Origin: Povalibacter uvarum
GTDB taxonomy: Bacteria > Pseudomonadota > Gammaproteobacteria > Steroidobacterales > Steroidobacteraceae
Length of the DNA stretch: 64,000 bases
Direction: 5' to 3'
Assembly (NCBI RefSeq): GCF_014202975.1
Contig: NZ_JACHHZ010000002.1
Span: forward strand, 1,121,018-1,185,017
A program made the translations under genes and the position numbers. Each line of letters opens with the position of its first letter. The first letter of the stretch is position 1. The notes below the pieces were generated by a model, which was not told the origin of the DNA, did not search any database, and saw only the letters and a program-made list of their open reading frames with translations. Positions 17,996 to 26,639 of this stretch are shown one piece after another.

Positions 17996-20212
17996 GAATA
18001 ATTCCGCCGGATCCACATCAATGGACCACCGCACCTTCCGGCCTTCCGGCAGCGATTCCAGTTCGAGGATCCAGCTGCTCAGCAGGCGCTGCAGCGGGGC
18101 GTGGGTCGGGGCATGGAGAAGCAATTGAGCACGGTGCCGGCCGGCGCGGCGTTCCATTGGCGCCGGAGCGGGGCCAAGCAGTTGTACGCCTTTCACCGCG
18201 TGCCGGTGTGCCGCTGCCAGCGCGGCTTGCAGAAATTTCAAAGGCTCGGCCCGATGCGAGGCTTCGGCACGCAGCAACGCGAGTCGCGAGTACGGCGGCC
18301 AATGAGCCTGCTGTCTTTCCGTCAGCGCTCCCGCGGCAAACGCGTCATAGCCTCCCCGCAGCAGCAGGCTCAGCAGCGGATGATCCGGGTACTCGGTCTG
18401 GATCAGCACTTCACCGGGTTGCTCGGCGCGCCCGGCCCGGCCGGCGACCTGGACGATCGTCTGCGCGAGGCGTTCGCTCGCGCGGAAGTCCGTGCTGAAA
18501 AGTCCCTGGTCGGCGTTCAGTACGACCACCAGCGTGACGTTAGGGAAATGGTGACCCTTCGTGAGCATCTGCGTGCCGACGAGGATGCGGATCTCGTTGC
18601 GATCGACCTGCGCGAGCGTCGCTTCGAGCTCGCCCTTGCGGCGCATGCTGTCGCGATCGATGCGTGCGAGCGGCACCTTGGGAAATATCGCTTCGAGCGT
18701 TTCCTCGATGCGCTCGGTTCCCTGGCCGACGGGCTTCACATCCGAAGAGCAGGTCGGGCAGCGCGTGATCATGTCCTGCTCCGCGCCGCAGTGATGGCAG
18801 AGCAGCGCCGATCGACGATGCACGGTCAGATTTGCGTCGCAACGCTGGCAGCGGGCCGCCCAGCCGCATGACGGACAGAACAGCACCGGCGCATAGCCGC
18901 GTCGATTCAGGAACAGCAGCACCTGGCGACCCGCGTCCAGGTGCCGGCGCATCGCAAGCAGCGTGGGCGTGGAAATTCCCTGCGATTCGCCGTGTTTGCG
19001 CAGGTCGACGAGCGTGAGCGTCGGCGGCTTCGCGTCGGCGGCGCGATGGGGCAGCGACAGCAGCGATCCCGCCTGACGCTGCGCACGTTCGAGGCTTTCG
19101 AGCGACGGTGTCGCCGAACCGAGGACGACGGGGATGCCATGACGCTGCCCGCGAACGATGGCGAGATCGCGCGCCGAGTAACGGAAGCCTTCCTGCTGTT
19201 TGAACGAGCTGTCGTGCTCTTCGTCGACGACGATGAGCCCCGGACGCGCGAGAGGTACGAAAACCGCCGAGCGTGTGCCGATGACGATTCGCGCTGTCCC
19301 GCTGCGTGCGTCGCGCCAGGCCGCGAGTCGTTCGCCGTCGCTCAATCCCGAATGCATGATCGCGAACGGCACATCGAAGCGTTCGCGAAACCGGGTGATC
19401 GATTGCGGTGTGAGTGCAATCTCCGGCACGAGCACGAGCGCCTGCTCGCCGCGCTCGAGAACCGTCGCGATGGCGTTGAGATAAACCTCTGTCTTGCCGC
19501 TGCCGGTAATTCCATGCAGCAGCCAGGTGACGAAGCTGCCGAGAGAACCGCGGATGCGATCGACGGCGGTCTGCTGAGCTTCGTTGAGTGCGGGGCTGCG
19601 CGAAGTTCCGAGGCCTTCGTTCGAAGCTGGCGGCGTTGTCTCGGCCGTGAAGTGCTCGACGTAGCCACGATCTTCGAGTTTTCGCAGCGACTCCCGGCTG
19701 ATGCCAGCCGCAACCAGGTCCTCGGCGCTGCGGTCGGCGACGTCGGTCAGGGCCTCGATTGCCGCTCGCATCTGACGCGCCCGCGCCGGGACCTTTTCCA
19801 ATCCCTGTTCCTTGCCGATGACTGTCAATCGCCAGCGTGTCTCTTCGACTGCGATCGGCGCTCCCTGGCGCAGCGCCGCCGGCAGCGCGGCCGCGATGAC
19901 TTCGCCCACCGGATGCCGGTAGTAGTCGGCCGACCACCGAAGCAGTTCGAGGAAGCCGGCATCGAAAGTCGGTTCGGCCTCCACTCGCTCGAAGGCGAAG
20001 CGGAGTTTGCCCTCGGGGACCGAGCTGCGATCCCGGCATTCAGTGACGACACCGACGACCCGGCGTTTGCCGAAGGGCACCCAGACCCGGTGGCCCGGTT
20101 GGACTTCACCCGCCCAGGCAGCAGGCGCCCGATAGTCGAAGACCCGGCGCAGCGGCGTATCGATCGCAACGACCAGGATCACGCGCGTTGCACCGGCCGC
20201 GGGGTTTTGCAC
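17993..20212 (-). CDS. priA: Primosomal replication protein N' (PriA helicase)
   Basis: Restarts collapsed forks by reloading the replisome. 739 residues: N-terminal 3'-DNA-binding domain (1-110), Walker A GITGSGKT (234-241), DEEH helicase box (VVDEEHDSSFKQQEGFRYSARD) and the zinc-binding cysteine cluster between the helicase lobes (LFCPSCGW, CQRCDANL, LLCHHCG, ITRCPTCSSD). The start is GTG at 20212; the exact start is uncertain by a few codons. A DnaA-box sequence lies 6 bp upstream of the start codon. Confidence 0.96.
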   Translation of the reverse strand: MQNPAAGATRVILVVAIDTPLRRVFDYRAPAAWAGEVQPGHRVWVPFGKRRVVGVVTECRDRSSVPEGKLRFAFERVEAEPTFDAGFLELLRWSADYYRHPVGEVIAAALPAALRQGAPIAVEETRWRLTVIGKEQGLEKVPARARQMRAAIEALTDVADRSAEDLVAAGISRESLRKLEDRGYVEHFTAETTPPASNEGLGTSRSPALNEAQQTAVDRIRGSLGSFVTWLLHGITGSGKTEVYLNAIATVLERGEQALVLVPEIALTPQSITRFRERFDVPFAIMHSGLSDGERLAAWRDARSGTARIVIGTRSAVFVPLARPGLIVVDEEHDSSFKQQEGFRYSARDLAIVRGQRHGIPVVLGSATPSLESLERAQRQAGSLLSLPHRAADAKPPTLTLVDLRKHGESQGISTPTLLAMRRHLDAGRQVLLFLNRRGYAPVLFCPSCGWAARCQRCDANLTVHRRSALLCHHCGAEQDMITRCPTCSSDVKPVGQGTERIEETLEAIFPKVPLARIDRDSMRRKGELEATLAQVDRNEIRILVGTQMLTKGHHFPNVTLVVVLNADQGLFSTDFRASERLAQTIVQVAGRAGRAEQPGEVLIQTEYPDHPLLSLLLRGGYDAFAAGALTERQQAHWPPYSRLALLRAEASHRAEPLKFLQAALAAAHRHAVKGVQLLGPAPAPMERRAGRHRAQLLLHAPTHAPLQRLLSSWILELESLPEGRKVRWSIDVDPAELF

Positions 20213-20604
20213 AAAAGCTGTGGATAAGTCTGTGCATTGATTGGGATCAAACGCTCCAAGTGGGCGTTTCGCGAGCAGCTTTCGATCCTGATCAATATTT
20301 CAGCGCCTTTCATTTTGCAAAGCCAAACAGCAACTTAGCGCTTGCGCAACGCCGCACGACGTGGCAGGGCAGACGGCGCCTTAACGCAACCGTCATGGTG
20401 TGGGCAACCAATGCTGTGCGGTCGGTGACAAGTCGATGATTCTACGGGAGGGGCTGCGAGCTGTGAGCTATGAGCTGTGAGCCAGAGGGGCCCGGGGATC
20501 GGCTCGGGTCCGGACTGTGGGTCCGGCTTTAGCCGGACGTCATCGCGCCAGCGAGCCTCGCTTCCTGTTCCGGCTCATCGCTCACCGCTCATCGCTCGTC
20601 CTGC
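20213..20604. other. 392-bp intergenic region between the pigment operon end and priA
   Basis: No gene seen. It contains a DnaA box at 20219-20227, an imperfect hairpin AAACGC...GCGTTT at 20249-20269, and iterated-arm element 3 (20458-20610) with a central hairpin. It serves as the priA upstream region and the 3' end of the minus-strand pigment operon. Confidence 0.6.
20219..20227 (-). promoter_or_regulatory. Perfect DnaA box (TTATCCACA) just upstream of priA
   Basis: TGTGGATAA on the plus strand is the complement of the consensus TTATNCACA. It is single, 6 bp before the priA start codon, and could let DnaA control priA; a chance match is possible. Confidence 0.4.
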
Positions 20605-20610
20605 TCATCC
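20458..20610. repeat. Iterated-arm inverted element 3 (unit GAGCNNN)
   Basis: Left arm 20458-20489: GAGCTGT, GAGCTAT, GAGCTGT, GAGCCAG. Right arm ~20571-20610 is the inverted array (GAGCGAT, GAGCGGT, GAGCGAT). In the centre is the perfect hairpin GTCCGGCT-TT-AGCCGGAC (20521-20538). The right arm contains the stop codon of the dehydratase-like gene ending at 20605. Confidence 0.85.
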
Positions 20611-21036
20611 CAATGCAATCGCCACCCGTCCCTGGCACAGCAGCCGGTCGCCGGCCCGGACCTCGAATTCGTAGAGCGACCCGCTCGCCTGAGACAGCTG
20701 CCTCCTGGCGGTGATCATCAGCGGCGTATCGAGTGTGTCGATGCGATCGATGAAGAGACGCAGGTCGCGCAGCGCCGCGAGCATGCCGGGACGAGCTGTG
20801 CCGGTGCCGACCAGGGCACCGTGGACGGCGGTTGCCTGCGCTGCATATTCCGCGAGATGCAGTGCGGCGAGTCGGCCGCCGTGTCTCAGCGGATGCGCAG
20901 CATCGCGATGGTTGTCGGCAACGCACACGATTCGATCGGACGCATGCGACAGGACGCGATCGAGCAGGCACATGCTGCCGGCGTGCGGCACTAGCTGCTC
21001 CAGCCGCTCGCGACCGATTTCGCTCTCGGTGCTCAC
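20605..21036 (-). CDS. ApeP-like hot-dog dehydratase, aryl polyene cluster
   Basis: 143 residues with ERLEQLVPHAGSMCLLDRVLSH and LAALHLAEYAAQATAVHG, the pattern of the ApeP family of thioester dehydratases that act beside FabZ-like ApeI on 3-hydroxyacyl-ACP during polyene elongation. The GTG start at 21036 overlaps the stop of the chain-length-factor gene (GTGA), which fixes the start. It is last in the minus-strand operon. A second protein of the same family is encoded at 34210. Its stop codon lies inside a repeat arm. Enzyme activity is inferred from family and context. Confidence 0.8.
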   Translation of the reverse strand: MSTESEIGRERLEQLVPHAGSMCLLDRVLSHASDRIVCVADNHRDAAHPLRHGGRLAALHLAEYAAQATAVHGALVGTGTARPGMLAALRDLRLFIDRIDTLDTPLMITARRQLSQASGSLYEFEVRAGDRLLCQGRVAIALG

Positions 21037-21821
21037 ACCAGACTCAGTTCGACGGCGAGATTGTCGCGTGCACTGGGCAGCACGATGCGGCCTGATCGTT
21101 GCGCGGCAAGGTGCTCGAGCAGCGGCAATGCCCGCGTCGCAGGGTTGCGCAGGCGCAGCGCTTCGAGAGCGGGATCGGTGAGAGCGGATTCGGACTGCGT
21201 CGTCGCGGCGCACCGGATTTCCGCCAGTGAGTTCGGCTGTCGTTCATGCGTGAGCACGAGTGCGACAGCCGCTGGGCAACCGATCGGTCGCTTCGCCAGC
21301 ATCGGCTCCGGCGGCGGCAGGTCGAAGGCCACGAGCAGCGTGTCGTGACCGTCGATCTGCGTGAGCAGGCACGCTTCCAGAAGTCCGGCGGCGAAAGAAC
21401 TGTCGTATGCACTGAGCGTCGATGATGGCGCCCGCGAGCCGACAGCAATACTCCAGTAGCCCGCCGCAGCGTTGTGCACGGAGTTGTGGAAATCGGTGGG
21501 TGATACCAGCCGGGGTGTGATCGTCAGCGCCGTGCTGATCCGATGAATGATGTTCAGGTCGGCGTCGGATGAAGCGAAGACCGTTGCCAGATCGGCGGGC
21601 GGACGCTGCGTCATCTTCATCGCATCTTCAGCCGCCTGGAAGGCGAGCCGCACGGCGGGCGTTGCCCGACGACGCTCGTTCGGTGGCAGAAGCGCCGGTT
21701 GATGAGGCGGCAGAGGCACGTCGTTGTACTGCACGTGTCCCGCAAGGACTTGGCGAGCCTCCGTCCACGACGCAAAGCCTGGGGCCGCGATGCCGACTGC
21801 TTCGATGAAGACGGACTTCAT
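21033..21821 (-). CDS. Ketosynthase-like chain length factor (ApeC-like)
   Basis: 262 residues, much shorter than a full ketosynthase. It matches the beta-ketoacyl synthase N-terminal-like family (FIEAVGIAAPGFASW, FASSDADLNIIHRI, FHNSVHNAAAGYWSIA). At the active-site position it reads SAYDSSFAAGLLEAC, so the nucleophilic Cys is absent. In known aryl polyene systems such a partner (ApeC) pairs with a ketosynthase to set chain length. The ATG at 21821 overlaps the stop of the upstream ketosynthase (ATGA), and its own stop overlaps the next gene. Confidence 0.85.
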   Translation of the reverse strand: MKSVFIEAVGIAAPGFASWTEARQVLAGHVQYNDVPLPPHQPALLPPNERRRATPAVRLAFQAAEDAMKMTQRPPADLATVFASSDADLNIIHRISTALTITPRLVSPTDFHNSVHNAAAGYWSIAVGSRAPSSTLSAYDSSFAAGLLEACLLTQIDGHDTLLVAFDLPPPEPMLAKRPIGCPAAVALVLTHERQPNSLAEIRCAATTQSESALTDPALEALRLRNPATRALPLLEHLAAQRSGRIVLPSARDNLAVELSLV

Positions 21822-22996
21822 GGCGTCTTCCCGAACAACAGGCTGCAATTGCTGCCGCCGAAGCCGAAGGAATTGCTCAGCACGCGATCGACGCTGCCAT
21901 TGCGGCTTTCCAGCAGGATTCCCGCTTCGATCGCCGGATCCTTGCTGCGCGTGTTGAGACTCCGCGGCAGGAAGCCGTGTTCGATGGCCAGAAGGCTGAT
22001 CGCCGACTCGACGATGCCGGCCGCGCCGAGCGTGTGACCCGTCCAGCCCTTGGTGGAGCTGCACGGTGTTCCTGCTCCGAAGACGGTGCAGACGCCGCGC
22101 GCTTCGGCGTTGTCGTTCGCGACCGTTCCTGTGCCGTGCAGGTTGATGTAGTCCACCTGATGAGGTTCGACGCCACCGCGTGCGAGCGCGGCCTGCATCG
22201 AGGCGATTGCTCCGCGGCCATCCGGTTCCGGCGACGACATGTGATAGGCGTCGCTCGATTCGCCATAGCCGATCAATCGAACCGGGGTTCCGGCGTCCGG
22301 CTCGAGCAGGGCGAATCCGCCTGCTTCGCCGATGGAGATTCCGTTGCGCGCCGCGTCGGCCGGCCGGCAGATGTCGGCGGAAACGAGCTGCAGCGAATTG
22401 AATCCATGGAGCGTCGTAAGACAGAGGCTGTCGACACCGCCGACGACGGCTGCATCGCAGGCACCTGCCGCGATGGCGCGGCTGGCCGCGGCGAAAACCT
22501 TGGCGCTCGATGAACAGGCCGTCGAAATCGCGAATGCTGGACCCGCGAGGCCGAGCCAGGCCGCAACGAAGTCGGCCACCGAGAAAATGTTCTGGGTGTG
22601 CCTATGATCGAACCAGTCGGGCAGAGCGTTCGTCGATGCGTCGCGCTCGCGATAGGCGATCTCGGTGTGATGAACGCCGGAGGTGCTCGTGCCGATGAAC
22701 ACGCCGACTCGTGCCGCGCCGTAACGATCGCGACAGCGGCGCACGGAGTCCTCGAAGCCGTCCTGTCGGAGTGCCAGCGCTGCGAGACGATTGTTGCGGC
22801 AGTCCCATCGCGCGGATTCGCCAGTGAGGGCGTTGCCGAGACCTTCGACTTCGCCGAGCCAGCAATCCAGCGTGTTGGTGTCGAACGCGAGCTTGCGCAG
22901 CCCGGTAGCGCCGGATCGCAAGGCATGGAGGTGCGCTGCCCGGCCCGCGCCGAGCGCGGACGTTACCGTGTAAGCGCTAATGGGGAGCGGCCGCAT
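21818..22996 (-). CDS. Beta-ketoacyl-ACP synthase (ApeO-like)
   Basis: 392 residues with an intact Cys-His-His triad: Cys161 (AISTACSSSAKV), His287 (INLHGTGTVAND) and His321 (KGWTGHTLGAAG). It most likely condenses malonyl-ACP onto the growing aryl polyene, forming a heterodimer with the adjacent Cys-less partner. It overlaps the downstream partner by 4 bp and the upstream acyltransferase by 20 bp, so all three are tightly coupled. A separate ketosynthase is at 35575. Confidence 0.92.
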   Translation of the reverse strand: MRPLPISAYTVTSALGAGRAAHLHALRSGATGLRKLAFDTNTLDCWLGEVEGLGNALTGESARWDCRNNRLAALALRQDGFEDSVRRCRDRYGAARVGVFIGTSTSGVHHTEIAYRERDASTNALPDWFDHRHTQNIFSVADFVAAWLGLAGPAFAISTACSSSAKVFAAASRAIAAGACDAAVVGGVDSLCLTTLHGFNSLQLVSADICRPADAARNGISIGEAGGFALLEPDAGTPVRLIGYGESSDAYHMSSPEPDGRGAIASMQAALARGGVEPHQVDYINLHGTGTVANDNAEARGVCTVFGAGTPCSSTKGWTGHTLGAAGIVESAISLLAIEHGFLPRSLNTRSKDPAIEAGILLESRNGSVDRVLSNSFGFGGSNCSLLFGKTP

Positions 22997-23897
22997 CGTC
23001 GGAACCCGTCAGCCAGTAGTCGTAGAAGTTGAACCAATTGTAGGGCGCGAGCTTCGCGTAGTGTTCGAGCCGCTCCGCGTAACGTTGTGCGAGTGCCCCG
23101 ATGGCACCGTCACGATCCTCTCGCGGCAAGCGCACGGATTCCGCGAAGAGCTCGAAATGCGCGGTGTAGCGATTGCCGCCGTGATAGCAGCCGAAGCCCA
23201 GCACGATCGGTACCTGCAGTGCGTGAGCGAGCTGCCACGGACCGACCGGCATGCGCGCGCGTCCACCGAGGAAGTCGACGGTGACCGATCGATCTGTCGC
23301 GAGCGCGCGATCGGCCATGATTCCGATCATGCGGCCCGACTGCAGCGCATCCTTCAGTTTCAGCACGAGCTGCGGGCCGCGTTCGGAGGCATCGATGACG
23401 CTGGCGGCGAGCTGCGGATTCAACTGCTCCAGCAGTTGGGTCAGCATGCGACCGTGATTGCGATCGAGCAGGATCGAGAGCGGCAGGCCGCGGCGATTCA
23501 CGGCAATGAGCCGCAACGATTCGGCGCTGCCGAAATGCGCGACGAACAGCAGGCAGCCGACGCTGCGGGCCACCACGGCACGTACTTCCTCCGGCCGATC
23601 GACATCCACGTCGAGACCTTCGACGCGGTCGGACAGCAGGAAGATGCGATCGAGCGTACAGCTGGCGAACGCGAAGAAATGACGCCACTGGTCGCGCCAG
23701 CGCGGCGTCCGGCCGAGCGCACGTTGCAGATAATCCTTCGATGCCGCGCGGGCTGTCGGGCTCGTCAATATGAAGTACGCGACGATCGGGTACAGCACCG
23801 GGCGCACTGTCGAACGACGCAGGTGAGTGGCGAGCCATACGATCAGCCGCACCATGGCGGGCGTGCTGCGTTCTTTGTGACTGCGCCAGTCGCTCAC
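22977..23897 (-). CDS. LpxL/HtrB-type acyltransferase
   Basis: 306 residues with the lysophospholipid/lipid A acyltransferase fold: HX4E motif at His121-Glu126 (FVAHFGSAESLRL), SILLDRNHGRML and IGIMADRALATDRSVTVDFLGG. Enzymes of this family acylate lipid A; in aryl polyene loci a homologue probably transfers the acyl chain to, or anchors the pigment on, a lipid or sugar acceptor. It has a membrane-proximal N-terminus (MVRLIVWLATHL, LYPIVAYFIL). It overlaps neighbours on both sides. The acceptor is inferred. Confidence 0.88.
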   Translation of the reverse strand: MSDWRSHKERSTPAMVRLIVWLATHLRRSTVRPVLYPIVAYFILTSPTARAASKDYLQRALGRTPRWRDQWRHFFAFASCTLDRIFLLSDRVEGLDVDVDRPEEVRAVVARSVGCLLFVAHFGSAESLRLIAVNRRGLPLSILLDRNHGRMLTQLLEQLNPQLAASVIDASERGPQLVLKLKDALQSGRMIGIMADRALATDRSVTVDFLGGRARMPVGPWQLAHALQVPIVLGFGCYHGGNRYTAHFELFAESVRLPREDRDGAIGALAQRYAERLEHYAKLAPYNWFNFYDYWLTGSDDAAAPH

Positions 23898-24229
23898 GAT
23901 GCGGCCTCGTTGTCCTGGAGCGTGAACACGCCTTCGATCACGGCCGTCGCAGCGCGCAGACCGCGAAAATGCGCGCGGTGTTCCGCGGCGGCGACTGGAG
24001 AGATCCGGATCTCAAGGTCGACGACATCATCCGGCAGGACCGGCTGCAGGAACTTCACGCTCGCAATCGACAACAGCCGGCAGTTGCGATGTGCCTGAAT
24101 CGCCTGCAGGACGTGATCGAGCAGCACGACGCCCGGCACGATCGGATTCCCTGGGAAATGACCCGCGAATGCCGGGTGAGCCGCGGGAATGCGCAGCTGA
24201 GCCTGCAGGGTGTGTGCCGGCGTGTTCAT
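23894..24229 (-). CDS. FabZ/ApeI-like 3-hydroxyacyl-ACP dehydratase
   Basis: 111 residues, a single hot-dog domain with the catalytic His24 in FAGHFPGNPIVPGVVLLDHV. It would dehydrate 3-hydroxyacyl-ACP to the enoyl-ACP that makes up the conjugated chain. It overlaps the AMP ligase gene upstream and the acyltransferase gene downstream by 4 bp each. A second member with the GHFPG motif is at 27863. Confidence 0.88.
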   Translation of the reverse strand: MNTPAHTLQAQLRIPAAHPAFAGHFPGNPIVPGVVLLDHVLQAIQAHRNCRLLSIASVKFLQPVLPDDVVDLEIRISPVAAAEHRAHFRGLRAATAVIEGVFTLQDNEAAS

Positions 24230-25533
24230 GCGTGTCGATGCTGATCGAGCAACTGGAGCAGCGTTGCATGAGGCAGCTTGCCTACGGCGTTGCGGGGCAG
24301 GTGATCGACGACGATCAGCGGCCGGGGGACGAACACCTGTTCGATCCTTTCGCGCAGCGTCGAGAGAACCTGAGCTGCATCGATGCCCGGGGCGACGACG
24401 AGTGCGGCGGGTCGTGCGTCAGGCTGCGGTGCGAATACGACTGCATCGACAACGCCGGGCACAGCAAGAATCTGGCGCGTGATGTCCTGCAGCGACGCCC
24501 GTTTGCCGGCCACCTTGATCATGTCGCCTACGCGTCCGCGCAATGCAAATTCGGTGTCGCTGTACGACTCGATGACGTCCTGCAGTGGTATCGGTTCCGG
24601 CAGCTGCGGCGCGCGGTAGGTTGCGACACCTTCCAGCGTCACGACGCTGCTGCCGTCGAATGCCTGCCATCGCTCAGTCTGTGTCGTGCGTCGATGCGCC
24701 ATGACGCCCGCTTCCGTGCAGCCGTAGATTTCCATGACGGGTGCGCCCCACGCCTGTTCGACGCGGGCGGCGAGGTCGATCGCAAGCGGCGCCGTCGCCG
24801 ACACGATTCGCTGCAGCGGCGGCAAGCCGATGCCGGCTTCGACCAGGATCTTGAGATGCGCGGGCGTCGTCACAAGCGTTCGTGGCGCGGGCACGCTTTC
24901 AAGTGCCGCGCGCACGTCGGCGGGGAAGAACGGTTTGCCATCGTAGAGTCGACATTGCGCCGACAGGGCGGAGACCAGGGAGTTCTCCAGTCCATACATG
25001 TGTTGCGGAGGCACGGTGGCGACGACATTCATCCGTCGACCGCCGAGGACTTCCTGCGCGGCCAACTGCGAGTTGCGTACGAGGCTGCGCCATGTTTTCG
25101 GATGAGGCTGCGGCGCGGCAGTCGTGCCTGAAGTGAAGGCTATGGCGACGATTCTGGTGGCTTCGATGCGCCAGTGCGACGGAGTTTCACTCGCGGGCAG
25201 CACTTGCGAGCGCTCGAGGAATTGCGCCACCGCGTCGTCATCGACTACGTGATGATCGGGATACTCGCGAGCGAGATCTTCCAGCACGCCCGCGGCCTGC
25301 GCGGACGGCAGCAATGTCACCTGGTTGCGCAGGCACGCCGCGATCCATCCGAGCAGAAAGTGATAACGGTTCTCGGCGAGATTGATCGCGTACGAAGCGC
25401 TGGGCAGCGAACGACTGAAGTCGTCGGCGGTCGCGATGAACTGCGCCACACTGATCGATCGCCCGCGATAGTGCGCGATGCAGTCATCGAGCGTGTCGGC
25501 GGAGACGAGCGGTAGCAGGTCGGGCGAAGCCAT
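24226..25533 (-). CDS. AMP-dependent acyl/aryl ligase (ApeH-like)
   Basis: 435 residues of the ANL superfamily: P-loop FTSGTTAAPQPHPK (133-146), EIYGCTEAGVM, RGRVGDMIKVAGKR and the C-terminal catalytic lysine in NAVGKLPHAT (Lys419). It is shorter than typical acyl-CoA synthetases, like ApeH. It probably activates the aromatic starter acid and loads it on an acyl carrier protein; 4-hydroxybenzoate from the cluster-encoded chorismate lyase is the natural candidate (inference). It overlaps the dehydratase gene by ATGA. Confidence 0.88.
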   Translation of the reverse strand: MASPDLLPLVSADTLDDCIAHYRGRSISVAQFIATADDFSRSLPSASYAINLAENRYHFLLGWIAACLRNQVTLLPSAQAAGVLEDLAREYPDHHVVDDDAVAQFLERSQVLPASETPSHWRIEATRIVAIAFTSGTTAAPQPHPKTWRSLVRNSQLAAQEVLGGRRMNVVATVPPQHMYGLENSLVSALSAQCRLYDGKPFFPADVRAALESVPAPRTLVTTPAHLKILVEAGIGLPPLQRIVSATAPLAIDLAARVEQAWGAPVMEIYGCTEAGVMAHRRTTQTERWQAFDGSSVVTLEGVATYRAPQLPEPIPLQDVIESYSDTEFALRGRVGDMIKVAGKRASLQDITRQILAVPGVVDAVVFAPQPDARPAALVVAPGIDAAQVLSTLRERIEQVFVPRPLIVVDHLPRNAVGKLPHATLLQLLDQHRHA

Positions 25534-25548
25534 CGGCAGCGGATCGGT

Positions 25549-26142
25549 TCAGGGCCGGATGCGGGTCTGTGCGAGCCGGCGCAGATACTGCAACAAGCCG
25601 GTGTGTTCGTGGTGACGGAAACGGATCCGCCGGTAAGCGAACTCGATGACGAATACGGCGCCCAGCACGAGGTAGTGCACGATATTCGTCATCAGGGACC
25701 ACAACGGCGGTGAGGCCCAGACCGCGAGCGTCACGGCGGAGATGAACAGCGCCAGGCAGACGGCGCACCACAATTGCGTTACGTGTCGTGTGTAGACCAG
25801 CAGGTCCGGCGGCAGCGGCTCGCCCCGGATCGCCGTGGCGACGTTCGTGACCAGCGGCGTTTCACCCGCGCGCAGGGAACGCGAGAAGAGGATGAACAAG
25901 GCGGCGGGAATCAGAGCCGGTGGCACATAGAGCGCATACAGCCCATGGTTCATCGTGACCAGCGCATACAGGGCCGCCGAACCCAGGATGAAGACGATCC
26001 AGGCCCAGGGTCGCCGGTGCAGGAGCGCGCCGCTCAGGGAAACCATGAGCAGCCAGGCGAGTGCGAGCCATTGCAGCCACCGTTCGTCGAGGATGACGGC
26101 CAGGTGCGCCAGCAGCGGGTAACCCAGAGCGAGCCAGGGCAT
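25549..26142 (-). CDS. Multi-span membrane protein (COG4648 type) of the pigment cluster
   Basis: 197 residues, almost entirely hydrophobic with about five to six helices (YPLLAHLAVIL, WLALAWLLMVSLSGALL, PWAWIVFILGSAALYALV, VPPALIPAALFILF, LWCAVCLALFISAVTLAVW, IVHYLVLGAVFVIEFAYR). It corresponds to the COG4648-type membrane protein (ApeG position) seen in aryl polyene loci; function unknown. It lies 25 bp from the acyl carrier protein gene and 15 bp from the AMP ligase gene. Confidence 0.82.
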   Translation of the reverse strand: MPWLALGYPLLAHLAVILDERWLQWLALAWLLMVSLSGALLHRRPWAWIVFILGSAALYALVTMNHGLYALYVPPALIPAALFILFSRSLRAGETPLVTNVATAIRGEPLPPDLLVYTRHVTQLWCAVCLALFISAVTLAVWASPPLWSLMTNIVHYLVLGAVFVIEFAYRRIRFRHHEHTGLLQYLRRLAQTRIRP

Positions 26143-26167
26143 GGTCAGGCTCGTCCGGGAGCTTCGT

Positions 26168-26446
26168 TCAGCCGCCCTTGCGGCGTTGCAGAACGTGCCC
26201 GGTCAGGGAGCGCAGCGAAGCGAAGGCTGCCTTGACCTCACTGTCGTCCGAGCGCAGTTCGAGCCCGTACTGCTGCTGGACCATCAGCGCGATTTCGAGT
26301 GCATCGATCGAATCCAGGCCCAGACCCTGCGCGCCGCCGAACAGCGGCGCCTCGGGGACGATTGCCTCGGGTTGCACATGATCGAGGTTCAGCGCCTGAA
26401 CGAGGCGCTGCGCCATGAGCAATTCTTCCGCGGTCTGACCGGACAT
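26168..26446 (-). CDS. Acyl carrier protein (first gene of the minus-strand pigment operon)
   Basis: 92 residues from ATG 26446 (MSGQTAEELLMAQ); an upstream in-frame ATG at 26494 seems too long. The phosphopantetheine attachment Ser46 is in GLGLDSIDALEIALMVQ. It carries starter and extender intermediates together with the second carrier at 27580; known systems use two (ApeE/ApeF). It heads the eight-gene minus-strand operon and faces the divergent control region. Confidence 0.92.
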   Translation of the reverse strand: MSGQTAEELLMAQRLVQALNLDHVQPEAIVPEAPLFGGAQGLGLDSIDALEIALMVQQQYGLELRSDDSEVKAAFASLRSLTGHVLQRRKGG

Positions 26447-26639
26447 GCTTGCCAGTTCTCCAGTGAATTTCTTACCGGGCCGACTGCGCTGCATCCGCCG
26501 GGAGAGCCGGCGGGGCTAATCATCGTTGCGTGAGGCGGTCCCGCGTGAGGCGCGACAGTTTATACTCTGACATCACGTCCCGCGATTGCATCGTCGCGGC
26601 TCACATAACGAAAAGTCCACGTACTGAGGTGCCGGTTCG
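26447..26639. promoter_or_regulatory. Divergent control region of the two aryl polyene operons
   Basis: 193 bp between the outward-facing carrier protein and acyltransferase genes. The 10-bp direct repeat GCGTGAGGCG occurs at 26528-26537 and 26543-26552 (15-bp spacing), just before a -10-like TATACT at 26561-26566 on the plus strand, where a -35 box is poor. This looks like an activator-dependent promoter. A GC-rich inverted repeat (CCGCCGG/CCGGCGG) lies at 26498-26514. No regulator gene is in the cluster. Confidence 0.55.
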
